Assembly (NCBI GenBank): GCA_019915135.1
Contig: JAHLMK010000001.1
Location: 6,386,001-6,450,000, forward strand
Reading direction: 5' to 3'
Source: Strobilurus pachycystidiatus
Lineage: Eukaryota > Basidiomycota > Agaricomycetes > Agaricales > Physalacriaceae
Length of the DNA: 64,000 nt
The first letter of the stretch is position 1; every line of letters starts with the position of its first letter. Positions 34,182 to 47,600 of the stretch are shown here, one piece after another. Below the pieces are notes generated by a model that saw nothing but the letters and a program-made list of their open reading frames with translations, was not told the DNA's origin and did no database searches. The position numbers and the translations under genes were made by a program.

Positions 34182-34297
34182 AGTACTTATAATTATATTG
34201 ATCTTTTCTATTTACTCAATCATTAAATCCGTTCTAATTCAAGCTAAAGTAAGTTTGAACTTCACAAATTATGTGTCTGAAGTTCACGTCAGGGTGC
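34182..34297. other. Junction between TLH gene and satellite array
   Basis: It contains another intron-shaped segment, 34249-34292 (GTAAGT...GTCAG), with a TGAACTTCA / TGAAGTTCA inverted pair. The satellite begins at 34298 with ATTATGCTAAACGTGC. Confidence 0.45.
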
Positions 34298-34344
34298 ATT
34301 ATGCTAAACGTGCGTTCCGGCCGCGTTGTGATTTGATTCGGATA

Positions 34345-34412
34345 GTAAGTATCAGACGTGCGTTCAAGTGATGGGTTCAAAGATGTCTTGGATTATCTTT
34401 GAACTAACGCAG
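34345..34412 (+). other. Intron-like segment in satellite half 1 (first unit)
   Basis: GTAAGT...GAACTAACGCAG, 68 bp, containing GTTCAAAGA (34375-34383) and TCTTTGAAC (34396-34404) as perfect inverted arms. It is repeated in every 1480 bp unit. Confidence 0.5.
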
Positions 34413-35095
34413 ATGTTCAATTTATTTCGTTAGGTGTCAACAATGACTTCACGTTACGCTTCTTAATCGGAAACCTACTCGGTTGAAGAAAGCGAGCAAT
34501 ACGCTTGTTTTCGGATGTTCGGCATGACATGAACTTGAGTATATGTAAAATATGAAGAGAAAACTCCAAGTGACGCGTGGCGGCATGTGCCGTGAGAGTC
34601 ACAAATAACAGTTTGTTGGAACGGTGTATTGCGGGTGTTGCATTCAGTCAAGTTTGGTGTATCTGGGTTCGTAATCAAATTCCGAGTATGATGATGGCCC
34701 ACGCGGACTGGGGTACTTGTATTTTGGGTACAGTCTATTTTTCGTATGCGGAAGTAATGTATTGGGCCGTAACGAGGAAACGAGATTAGGTAGACAGTTG
34801 ATACTTCTGAATCAGTGAAGAGCATGAGGATACGCATCCAATGATGCATAATATTCATTCGAAAACAGCTGTCTTGCGCTTGCGGACGGTTAGAGGTTGG
34901 TAACGCAGATCGAGGGATTCAGCCTAACGTAAAAAGCCCACCCGGCCTCGGATGTGTCTTTGGAAGGCCTATCCTTTCACTTTTAGTAGGTTAGGAGGTG
35001 AGGGCACATAGGCGACGTGCCACAAGAAGTTCAAACTCAGTTCAAGAAAGGGCGCGCGTACGAGGCCTCTGTCTCGGTGCGTATCGCAGTTCAAA

Positions 35096-35174
35096 GTAAG
35101 ATGTGTATCACTAGACGAGTTCAAAGATGTCCTGAGTTGCTTTTGAACCGTTTACATTTTTTCTAACTTGTCAG
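35096..35174 (+). other. Intron-like segment in satellite half 2 (first unit)
   Basis: GTAAGA...TTCTAACTTGTCAG, 79 bp, at the position homologous to 34345-34412, with GTTCAAAG...CTTTTGAAC arms. It is repeated in every unit. Confidence 0.45.
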
Positions 35175-35637
35175 ATATGGCCTGTTAATGCGTCGTTTAT
35201 TCGGAAGACTAGTCGGTCAAAGGAAGCAATCTATTCGCTCGTGCTCGGTTGTTCAAACTGTTATAGATCTGAGCACATGTGACATATGAAGGGCAGAGTC
35301 AAGTCAGGTCTGACGGCGAGTGCCGCAGGAGCCGTAAACAACACACGTTCATGCTAAATACCGGGAATGGTCGCAGTCAAGTTCAGAAATGTCGTAGTCA
35401 GTCAAAGATGGGCAATTCAGAATCGTATTGACATTTCGAGCGTGATGATGGCCCACACGGGCTGTGCGACTTGCATTTTGACTATGGCCTCTTGTTTGCC
35501 TGTGGAAATAATGTCTTTGGCCGTAGTGCGGCAATGAGATTAGATGGGGAGTTGATACTGCCGTATTCGAGAAGAGCACAAAGATACGGACAACACGTAT
35601 AGTGTGAACAGATTGTGCACCTTATACGGGCTCACTC

Positions 35638-35675
35638 GGTTAGAAGGTTAGGTTCGGGTTAGAAGGTTTGGGGTT
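35638..35675 (+). other. Degenerate telomere-like G-rich tract in the unit
   Basis: The segment starts GGTTAGAAGGTTAGGTTCGG and continues with GGTTAGAAGGTTTGGGGTT, loose variants of the fungal TTAGGG repeat. It occurs once per 1480 bp unit. Confidence 0.4.
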
Positions 35676-38600
35676 CTCGGTGTTCTCGCCCGCGCAGCGG
35701 AAGAGAACGTTTAAGAAAGGGCCCGCGTGCGGGGCCTCTGTCTCGGTGTGTATTGGAGACGCACCAAGATATGTGATATTATGCTAAACGTGCGTTCCGG
35801 CCGCGTTGTGATTTGATTCGGATAGTAAGTATCAGACGTGCGTTCAAGTGATGGGTTCAAAGATGTCTTGGATTATCTTTGAACTAACGCAGATGTTCAA
35901 TTTATTTCGTTAGGTGTCAACAATGACTTCACGTTACGCTTCTTAATCGGAAACCTACTCGGTTGAAGAAAGCGAGCAATACGCTTGTTTTCGGATGTTC
36001 GGCATGACATGAACTTGAGTATATGTAAAATATGAAGAGAAAACTCCAAGTGACGCGTGGCGGCATGTGCCGTGAGAGTCACAAATAACAGTTTGTTGGA
36101 ACGGTGTATTGCGGGTGTTGCATTCAGTCAAGTTTGGTGTATCTGGGTTCGTAATCAAATTCCGAGTATGATGATGGCCCACGCGGACTGGGGTACTTGT
36201 ATTTTGGGTACAGTCTATTTTTCGTATGCGGAAGTAATGTATTGGGCCGTAACGAGGAAACGAGATTAGGTAGACAGTTGATACTTCTGAATCAGTGAAG
36301 AGCATGAGGATACGCATCCAATGATGCATAATATTCATTCGAAAACAGCTGTCTTGCGCTTGCGGACGGTTAGAGGTTGGTAACGCAGATCGAGGGATTC
36401 AGCCTAACGTAAAAAGCCCACCCGGCCTCGGATGTGTCTTTGGAAGGCCTATCCTTTCACTTTTAGTAGGTTAGGAGGTGAGGGCACATAGGCGACGTGC
36501 CACAAGAAGTTCAAACTCAGTTCAAGAAAGGGCGCGCGTACGAGGCCTCTGTCTCGGTGCGTATCGCAGTTCAAAGTAAGATGTGTATCACTAGACGAGT
36601 TCAAAGATGTCCTGAGTTGCTTTTGAACCGTTTACATTTTTTCTAACTTGTCAGATATGGCCTGTTAATGCGTCGTTTATTCGGAAGACTAGTCGGTCAA
36701 AGGAAGCAATCTATTCGCTCGTGCTCGGTTGTTCAAACTGTTATAGATCTGAGCACATGTGACATATGAAGGGCAGAGTCAAGTCAGGTCTGACGGCGAG
36801 TGCCGCAGGAGCCGTAAACAACACACGTTCATGCTAAATACCGGGAATGGTCGCAGTCAAGTTCAGAAATGTCGTAGTCAGTCAAAGATGGGCAATTCAG
36901 AATCGTATTGACATTTCGAGCGTGATGATGGCCCACACGGGCTGTGCGACTTGCATTTTGACTATGGCCTCTTGTTTGCCTGTGGAAATAATGTCTTTGG
37001 CCGTAGTGCGGCAATGAGATTAGATGGGGAGTTGATACTGCCGTATTCGAGAAGAGCACAAAGATACGGACAACACGTATAGTGTGAACAGATTGTGCAC
37101 CTTATACGGGCTCACTCGGTTAGAAGGTTAGGTTCGGGTTAGAAGGTTTGGGGTTCTCGGTGTTCTCGCCCGCGCAGCGGAAGAGAACGTTTAAGAAAGG
37201 GCCCGCGTGCGGGGCCTCTGTCTCGGTGTGTATTGGAGACGCACCAAGATATGTGATATTATGCTAAACGTGCGTTCCGGCCGCGTTGTGATTTGATTCG
37301 GATAGTAAGTATCAGACGTGCGTTCAAGTGATGGGTTCAAAGATGTCTTGGATTATCTTTGAACTAACGCAGATGTTCAATTTATTTCGTTAGGTGTCAA
37401 CAATGACTTCACGTTACGCTTCTTAATCGGAAACCTACTCGGTTGAAGAAAGCGAGCAATACGCTTGTTTTCGGATGTTCGGCATGACATGAACTTGAGT
37501 ATATGTAAAATATGAAGAGAAAACTCCAAGTGACGCGTGGCGGCATGTGCCGTGAGAGTCACAAATAACAGTTTGTTGGAACGGTGTATTGCGGGTGTTG
37601 CATTCAGTCAAGTTTGGTGTATCTGGGTTCGTAATCAAATTCCGAGTATGATGATGGCCCACGCGGACTGGGGTACTTGTATTTTGGGTACAGTCTATTT
37701 TTCGTATGCGGAAGTAATGTATTGGGCCGTAACGAGGAAACGAGATTAGGTAGACAGTTGATACTTCTGAATCAGTGAAGAGCATGAGGATACGCATCCA
37801 ATGATGCATAATATTCATTCGAAAACAGCTGTCTTGCGCTTGCGGACGGTTAGAGGTTGGTAACGCAGATCGAGGGATTCAGCCTAACGTAAAAAGCCCA
37901 CCCGGCCTCGGATGTGTCTTTGGAAGGCCTATCCTTTCACTTTTAGTAGGTTAGGAGGTGAGGGCACATAGGCGACGTGCCACAAGAAGTTCAAACTCAG
38001 TTCAAGAAAGGGCGCGCGTACGAGGCCTCTGTCTCGGTGCGTATCGCAGTTCAAAGTAAGATGTGTATCACTAGACGAGTTCAAAGATGTCCTGAGTTGC
38101 TTTTGAACCGTTTACATTTTTTCTAACTTGTCAGATATGGCCTGTTAATGCGTCGTTTATTCGGAAGACTAGTCGGTCAAAGGAAGCAATCTATTCGCTC
38201 GTGCTCGGTTGTTCAAACTGTTATAGATCTGAGCACATGTGACATATGAAGGGCAGAGTCAAGTCAGGTCTGACGGCGAGTGCCGCAGGAGCCGTAAACA
38301 ACACACGTTCATGCTAAATACCGGGAATGGTCGCAGTCAAGTTCAGAAATGTCGTAGTCAGTCAAAGATGGGCAATTCAGAATCGTATTGACATTTCGAG
38401 CGTGATGATGGCCCACACGGGCTGTGCGACTTGCATTTTGACTATGGCCTCTTGTTTGCCTGTGGAAATAATGTCTTTGGCCGTAGTGCGGCAATGAGAT
38501 TAGATGGGGAGTTGATACTGCCGTATTCGAGAAGAGCACAAAGATACGGACAACACGTATAGTGTGAACAGATTGTGCACCTTATACGGGCTCACTCGGT

Positions 38601-41600
38601 TAGAAGGTTAGGTTCGGGTTAGAAGGTTTGGGGTTCTCGGTGTTCTCGCCCGCGCAGCGGAAGAGAACGTTTAAGAAAGGGCCCGCGTGCGGGGCCTCTG
38701 TCTCGGTGTGTATTGGAGACGCACCAAGATATGTGATATTATGCTAAACGTGCGTTCCGGCCGCGTTGTGATTTGATTCGGATAGTAAGTATCAGACGTG
38801 CGTTCAAGTGATGGGTTCAAAGATGTCTTGGATTATCTTTGAACTAACGCAGATGTTCAATTTATTTCGTTAGGTGTCAACAATGACTTCACGTTACGCT
38901 TCTTAATCGGAAACCTACTCGGTTGAAGAAAGCGAGCAATACGCTTGTTTTCGGATGTTCGGCATGACATGAACTTGAGTATATGTAAAATATGAAGAGA
39001 AAACTCCAAGTGACGCGTGGCGGCATGTGCCGTGAGAGTCACAAATAACAGTTTGTTGGAACGGTGTATTGCGGGTGTTGCATTCAGTCAAGTTTGGTGT
39101 ATCTGGGTTCGTAATCAAATTCCGAGTATGATGATGGCCCACGCGGACTGGGGTACTTGTATTTTGGGTACAGTCTATTTTTCGTATGCGGAAGTAATGT
39201 ATTGGGCCGTAACGAGGAAACGAGATTAGGTAGACAGTTGATACTTCTGAATCAGTGAAGAGCATGAGGATACGCATCCAATGATGCATAATATTCATTC
39301 GAAAACAGCTGTCTTGCGCTTGCGGACGGTTAGAGGTTGGTAACGCAGATCGAGGGATTCAGCCTAACGTAAAAAGCCCACCCGGCCTCGGATGTGTCTT
39401 TGGAAGGCCTATCCTTTCACTTTTAGTAGGTTAGGAGGTGAGGGCACATAGGCGACGTGCCACAAGAAGTTCAAACTCAGTTCAAGAAAGGGCGCGCGTA
39501 CGAGGCCTCTGTCTCGGTGCGTATCGCAGTTCAAAGTAAGATGTGTATCACTAGACGAGTTCAAAGATGTCCTGAGTTGCTTTTGAACCGTTTACATTTT
39601 TTCTAACTTGTCAGATATGGCCTGTTAATGCGTCGTTTATTCGGAAGACTAGTCGGTCAAAGGAAGCAATCTATTCGCTCGTGCTCGGTTGTTCAAACTG
39701 TTATAGATCTGAGCACATGTGACATATGAAGGGCAGAGTCAAGTCAGGTCTGACGGCGAGTGCCGCAGGAGCCGTAAACAACACACGTTCATGCTAAATA
39801 CCGGGAATGGTCGCAGTCAAGTTCAGAAATGTCGTAGTCAGTCAAAGATGGGCAATTCAGAATCGTATTGACATTTCGAGCGTGATGATGGCCCACACGG
39901 GCTGTGCGACTTGCATTTTGACTATGGCCTCTTGTTTGCCTGTGGAAATAATGTCTTTGGCCGTAGTGCGGCAATGAGATTAGATGGGGAGTTGATACTG
40001 CCGTATTCGAGAAGAGCACAAAGATACGGACAACACGTATAGTGTGAACAGATTGTGCACCTTATACGGGCTCACTCGGTTAGAAGGTTAGGTTCGGGTT
40101 AGAAGGTTTGGGGTTCTCGGTGTTCTCGCCCGCGCAGCGGAAGAGAACGTTTAAGAAAGGGCCCGCGTGCGGGGCCTCTGTCTCGGTGTGTATTGGAGAC
40201 GCACCAAGATATGTGATATTATGCTAAACGTGCGTTCCGGCCGCGTTGTGATTTGATTCGGATAGTAAGTATCAGACGTGCGTTCAAGTGATGGGTTCAA
40301 AGATGTCTTGGATTATCTTTGAACTAACGCAGATGTTCAATTTATTTCGTTAGGTGTCAACAATGACTTCACGTTACGCTTCTTAATCGGAAACCTACTC
40401 GGTTGAAGAAAGCGAGCAATACGCTTGTTTTCGGATGTTCGGCATGACATGAACTTGAGTATATGTAAAATATGAAGAGAAAACTCCAAGTGACGCGTGG
40501 CGGCATGTGCCGTGAGAGTCACAAATAACAGTTTGTTGGAACGGTGTATTGCGGGTGTTGCATTCAGTCAAGTTTGGTGTATCTGGGTTCGTAATCAAAT
40601 TCCGAGTATGATGATGGCCCACGCGGACTGGGGTACTTGTATTTTGGGTACAGTCTATTTTTCGTATGCGGAAGTAATGTATTGGGCCGTAACGAGGAAA
40701 CGAGATTAGGTAGACAGTTGATACTTCTGAATCAGTGAAGAGCATGAGGATACGCATCCAATGATGCATAATATTCATTCGAAAACAGCTGTCTTGCGCT
40801 TGCGGACGGTTAGAGGTTGGTAACGCAGATCGAGGGATTCAGCCTAACGTAAAAAGCCCACCCGGCCTCGGATGTGTCTTTGGAAGGCCTATCCTTTCAC
40901 TTTTAGTAGGTTAGGAGGTGAGGGCACATAGGCGACGTGCCACAAGAAGTTCAAACTCAGTTCAAGAAAGGGCGCGCGTACGAGGCCTCTGTCTCGGTGC
41001 GTATCGCAGTTCAAAGTAAGATGTGTATCACTAGACGAGTTCAAAGATGTCCTGAGTTGCTTTTGAACCGTTTACATTTTTTCTAACTTGTCAGATATGG
41101 CCTGTTAATGCGTCGTTTATTCGGAAGACTAGTCGGTCAAAGGAAGCAATCTATTCGCTCGTGCTCGGTTGTTCAAACTGTTATAGATCTGAGCACATGT
41201 GACATATGAAGGGCAGAGTCAAGTCAGGTCTGACGGCGAGTGCCGCAGGAGCCGTAAACAACACACGTTCATGCTAAATACCGGGAATGGTCGCAGTCAA
41301 GTTCAGAAATGTCGTAGTCAGTCAAAGATGGGCAATTCAGAATCGTATTGACATTTCGAGCGTGATGATGGCCCACACGGGCTGTGCGACTTGCATTTTG
41401 ACTATGGCCTCTTGTTTGCCTGTGGAAATAATGTCTTTGGCCGTAGTGCGGCAATGAGATTAGATGGGGAGTTGATACTGCCGTATTCGAGAAGAGCACA
41501 AAGATACGGACAACACGTATAGTGTGAACAGATTGTGCACCTTATACGGGCTCACTCGGTTAGAAGGTTAGGTTCGGGTTAGAAGGTTTGGGGTTCTCGG

Positions 41601-44600
41601 TGTTCTCGCCCGCGCAGCGGAAGAGAACGTTTAAGAAAGGGCCCGCGTGCGGGGCCTCTGTCTCGGTGTGTATTGGAGACGCACCAAGATATGTGATATT
41701 ATGCTAAACGTGCGTTCCGGCCGCGTTGTGATTTGATTCGGATAGTAAGTATCAGACGTGCGTTCAAGTGATGGGTTCAAAGATGTCTTGGATTATCTTT
41801 GAACTAACGCAGATGTTCAATTTATTTCGTTAGGTGTCAACAATGACTTCACGTTACGCTTCTTAATCGGAAACCTACTCGGTTGAAGAAAGCGAGCAAT
41901 ACGCTTGTTTTCGGATGTTCGGCATGACATGAACTTGAGTATATGTAAAATATGAAGAGAAAACTCCAAGTGACGCGTGGCGGCATGTGCCGTGAGAGTC
42001 ACAAATAACAGTTTGTTGGAACGGTGTATTGCGGGTGTTGCATTCAGTCAAGTTTGGTGTATCTGGGTTCGTAATCAAATTCCGAGTATGATGATGGCCC
42101 ACGCGGACTGGGGTACTTGTATTTTGGGTACAGTCTATTTTTCGTATGCGGAAGTAATGTATTGGGCCGTAACGAGGAAACGAGATTAGGTAGACAGTTG
42201 ATACTTCTGAATCAGTGAAGAGCATGAGGATACGCATCCAATGATGCATAATATTCATTCGAAAACAGCTGTCTTGCGCTTGCGGACGGTTAGAGGTTGG
42301 TAACGCAGATCGAGGGATTCAGCCTAACGTAAAAAGCCCACCCGGCCTCGGATGTGTCTTTGGAAGGCCTATCCTTTCACTTTTAGTAGGTTAGGAGGTG
42401 AGGGCACATAGGCGACGTGCCACAAGAAGTTCAAACTCAGTTCAAGAAAGGGCGCGCGTACGAGGCCTCTGTCTCGGTGCGTATCGCAGTTCAAAGTAAG
42501 ATGTGTATCACTAGACGAGTTCAAAGATGTCCTGAGTTGCTTTTGAACCGTTTACATTTTTTCTAACTTGTCAGATATGGCCTGTTAATGCGTCGTTTAT
42601 TCGGAAGACTAGTCGGTCAAAGGAAGCAATCTATTCGCTCGTGCTCGGTTGTTCAAACTGTTATAGATCTGAGCACATGTGACATATGAAGGGCAGAGTC
42701 AAGTCAGGTCTGACGGCGAGTGCCGCAGGAGCCGTAAACAACACACGTTCATGCTAAATACCGGGAATGGTCGCAGTCAAGTTCAGAAATGTCGTAGTCA
42801 GTCAAAGATGGGCAATTCAGAATCGTATTGACATTTCGAGCGTGATGATGGCCCACACGGGCTGTGCGACTTGCATTTTGACTATGGCCTCTTGTTTGCC
42901 TGTGGAAATAATGTCTTTGGCCGTAGTGCGGCAATGAGATTAGATGGGGAGTTGATACTGCCGTATTCGAGAAGAGCACAAAGATACGGACAACACGTAT
43001 AGTGTGAACAGATTGTGCACCTTATACGGGCTCACTCGGTTAGAAGGTTAGGTTCGGGTTAGAAGGTTTGGGGTTCTCGGTGTTCTCGCCCGCGCAGCGG
43101 AAGAGAACGTTTAAGAAAGGGCCCGCGTGCGGGGCCTCTGTCTCGGTGTGTATTGGAGACGCACCAAGATATGTGATATTATGCTAAACGTGCGTTCCGG
43201 CCGCGTTGTGATTTGATTCGGATAGTAAGTATCAGACGTGCGTTCAAGTGATGGGTTCAAAGATGTCTTGGATTATCTTTGAACTAACGCAGATGTTCAA
43301 TTTATTTCGTTAGGTGTCAACAATGACTTCACGTTACGCTTCTTAATCGGAAACCTACTCGGTTGAAGAAAGCGAGCAATACGCTTGTTTTCGGATGTTC
43401 GGCATGACATGAACTTGAGTATATGTAAAATATGAAGAGAAAACTCCAAGTGACGCGTGGCGGCATGTGCCGTGAGAGTCACAAATAACAGTTTGTTGGA
43501 ACGGTGTATTGCGGGTGTTGCATTCAGTCAAGTTTGGTGTATCTGGGTTCGTAATCAAATTCCGAGTATGATGATGGCCCACGCGGACTGGGGTACTTGT
43601 ATTTTGGGTACAGTCTATTTTTCGTATGCGGAAGTAATGTATTGGGCCGTAACGAGGAAACGAGATTAGGTAGACAGTTGATACTTCTGAATCAGTGAAG
43701 AGCATGAGGATACGCATCCAATGATGCATAATATTCATTCGAAAACAGCTGTCTTGCGCTTGCGGACGGTTAGAGGTTGGTAACGCAGATCGAGGGATTC
43801 AGCCTAACGTAAAAAGCCCACCCGGCCTCGGATGTGTCTTTGGAAGGCCTATCCTTTCACTTTTAGTAGGTTAGGAGGTGAGGGCACATAGGCGACGTGC
43901 CACAAGAAGTTCAAACTCAGTTCAAGAAAGGGCGCGCGTACGAGGCCTCTGTCTCGGTGCGTATCGCAGTTCAAAGTAAGATGTGTATCACTAGACGAGT
44001 TCAAAGATGTCCTGAGTTGCTTTTGAACCGTTTACATTTTTTCTAACTTGTCAGATATGGCCTGTTAATGCGTCGTTTATTCGGAAGACTAGTCGGTCAA
44101 AGGAAGCAATCTATTCGCTCGTGCTCGGTTGTTCAAACTGTTATAGATCTGAGCACATGTGACATATGAAGGGCAGAGTCAAGTCAGGTCTGACGGCGAG
44201 TGCCGCAGGAGCCGTAAACAACACACGTTCATGCTAAATACCGGGAATGGTCGCAGTCAAGTTCAGAAATGTCGTAGTCAGTCAAAGATGGGCAATTCAG
44301 AATCGTATTGACATTTCGAGCGTGATGATGGCCCACACGGGCTGTGCGACTTGCATTTTGACTATGGCCTCTTGTTTGCCTGTGGAAATAATGTCTTTGG
44401 CCGTAGTGCGGCAATGAGATTAGATGGGGAGTTGATACTGCCGTATTCGAGAAGAGCACAAAGATACGGACAACACGTATAGTGTGAACAGATTGTGCAC
44501 CTTATACGGGCTCACTCGGTTAGAAGGTTAGGTTCGGGTTAGAAGGTTTGGGGTTCTCGGTGTTCTCGCCCGCGCAGCGGAAGAGAACGTTTAAGAAAGG

Positions 44601-47600
44601 GCCCGCGTGCGGGGCCTCTGTCTCGGTGTGTATTGGAGACGCACCAAGATATGTGATATTATGCTAAACGTGCGTTCCGGCCGCGTTGTGATTTGATTCG
44701 GATAGTAAGTATCAGACGTGCGTTCAAGTGATGGGTTCAAAGATGTCTTGGATTATCTTTGAACTAACGCAGATGTTCAATTTATTTCGTTAGGTGTCAA
44801 CAATGACTTCACGTTACGCTTCTTAATCGGAAACCTACTCGGTTGAAGAAAGCGAGCAATACGCTTGTTTTCGGATGTTCGGCATGACATGAACTTGAGT
44901 ATATGTAAAATATGAAGAGAAAACTCCAAGTGACGCGTGGCGGCATGTGCCGTGAGAGTCACAAATAACAGTTTGTTGGAACGGTGTATTGCGGGTGTTG
45001 CATTCAGTCAAGTTTGGTGTATCTGGGTTCGTAATCAAATTCCGAGTATGATGATGGCCCACGCGGACTGGGGTACTTGTATTTTGGGTACAGTCTATTT
45101 TTCGTATGCGGAAGTAATGTATTGGGCCGTAACGAGGAAACGAGATTAGGTAGACAGTTGATACTTCTGAATCAGTGAAGAGCATGAGGATACGCATCCA
45201 ATGATGCATAATATTCATTCGAAAACAGCTGTCTTGCGCTTGCGGACGGTTAGAGGTTGGTAACGCAGATCGAGGGATTCAGCCTAACGTAAAAAGCCCA
45301 CCCGGCCTCGGATGTGTCTTTGGAAGGCCTATCCTTTCACTTTTAGTAGGTTAGGAGGTGAGGGCACATAGGCGACGTGCCACAAGAAGTTCAAACTCAG
45401 TTCAAGAAAGGGCGCGCGTACGAGGCCTCTGTCTCGGTGCGTATCGCAGTTCAAAGTAAGATGTGTATCACTAGACGAGTTCAAAGATGTCCTGAGTTGC
45501 TTTTGAACCGTTTACATTTTTTCTAACTTGTCAGATATGGCCTGTTAATGCGTCGTTTATTCGGAAGACTAGTCGGTCAAAGGAAGCAATCTATTCGCTC
45601 GTGCTCGGTTGTTCAAACTGTTATAGATCTGAGCACATGTGACATATGAAGGGCAGAGTCAAGTCAGGTCTGACGGCGAGTGCCGCAGGAGCCGTAAACA
45701 ACACACGTTCATGCTAAATACCGGGAATGGTCGCAGTCAAGTTCAGAAATGTCGTAGTCAGTCAAAGATGGGCAATTCAGAATCGTATTGACATTTCGAG
45801 CGTGATGATGGCCCACACGGGCTGTGCGACTTGCATTTTGACTATGGCCTCTTGTTTGCCTGTGGAAATAATGTCTTTGGCCGTAGTGCGGCAATGAGAT
45901 TAGATGGGGAGTTGATACTGCCGTATTCGAGAAGAGCACAAAGATACGGACAACACGTATAGTGTGAACAGATTGTGCACCTTATACGGGCTCACTCGGT
46001 TAGAAGGTTAGGTTCGGGTTAGAAGGTTTGGGGTTCTCGGTGTTCTCGCCCGCGCAGCGGAAGAGAACGTTTAAGAAAGGGCCCGCGTGCGGGGCCTCTG
46101 TCTCGGTGTGTATTGGAGACGCACCAAGATATGTGATATTATGCTAAACGTGCGTTCCGGCCGCGTTGTGATTTGATTCGGATAGTAAGTATCAGACGTG
46201 CGTTCAAGTGATGGGTTCAAAGATGTCTTGGATTATCTTTGAACTAACGCAGATGTTCAATTTATTTCGTTAGGTGTCAACAATGACTTCACGTTACGCT
46301 TCTTAATCGGAAACCTACTCGGTTGAAGAAAGCGAGCAATACGCTTGTTTTCGGATGTTCGGCATGACATGAACTTGAGTATATGTAAAATATGAAGAGA
46401 AAACTCCAAGTGACGCGTGGCGGCATGTGCCGTGAGAGTCACAAATAACAGTTTGTTGGAACGGTGTATTGCGGGTGTTGCATTCAGTCAAGTTTGGTGT
46501 ATCTGGGTTCGTAATCAAATTCCGAGTATGATGATGGCCCACGCGGACTGGGGTACTTGTATTTTGGGTACAGTCTATTTTTCGTATGCGGAAGTAATGT
46601 ATTGGGCCGTAACGAGGAAACGAGATTAGGTAGACAGTTGATACTTCTGAATCAGTGAAGAGCATGAGGATACGCATCCAATGATGCATAATATTCATTC
46701 GAAAACAGCTGTCTTGCGCTTGCGGACGGTTAGAGGTTGGTAACGCAGATCGAGGGATTCAGCCTAACGTAAAAAGCCCACCCGGCCTCGGATGTGTCTT
46801 TGGAAGGCCTATCCTTTCACTTTTAGTAGGTTAGGAGGTGAGGGCACATAGGCGACGTGCCACAAGAAGTTCAAACTCAGTTCAAGAAAGGGCGCGCGTA
46901 CGAGGCCTCTGTCTCGGTGCGTATCGCAGTTCAAAGTAAGATGTGTATCACTAGACGAGTTCAAAGATGTCCTGAGTTGCTTTTGAACCGTTTACATTTT
47001 TTCTAACTTGTCAGATATGGCCTGTTAATGCGTCGTTTATTCGGAAGACTAGTCGGTCAAAGGAAGCAATCTATTCGCTCGTGCTCGGTTGTTCAAACTG
47101 TTATAGATCTGAGCACATGTGACATATGAAGGGCAGAGTCAAGTCAGGTCTGACGGCGAGTGCCGCAGGAGCCGTAAACAACACACGTTCATGCTAAATA
47201 CCGGGAATGGTCGCAGTCAAGTTCAGAAATGTCGTAGTCAGTCAAAGATGGGCAATTCAGAATCGTATTGACATTTCGAGCGTGATGATGGCCCACACGG
47301 GCTGTGCGACTTGCATTTTGACTATGGCCTCTTGTTTGCCTGTGGAAATAATGTCTTTGGCCGTAGTGCGGCAATGAGATTAGATGGGGAGTTGATACTG
47401 CCGTATTCGAGAAGAGCACAAAGATACGGACAACACGTATAGTGTGAACAGATTGTGCACCTTATACGGGCTCACTCGGTTAGAAGGTTAGGTTCGGGTT
47501 AGAAGGTTTGGGGTTCTCGGTGTTCTCGCCCGCGCAGCGGAAGAGAACGTTTAAGAAAGGGCCCGCGTGCGGGGCCTCTGTCTCGGTGTGTATTGGAGAC

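Noticed and set aside
34417..34858. 127-codon (and 76-codon) minus-strand frames in each 1480 bp unit as real genes
   Set aside because: The two are related only because the unit is a dimer. Differences between them are mostly amino-acid changing, with no excess at third positions.
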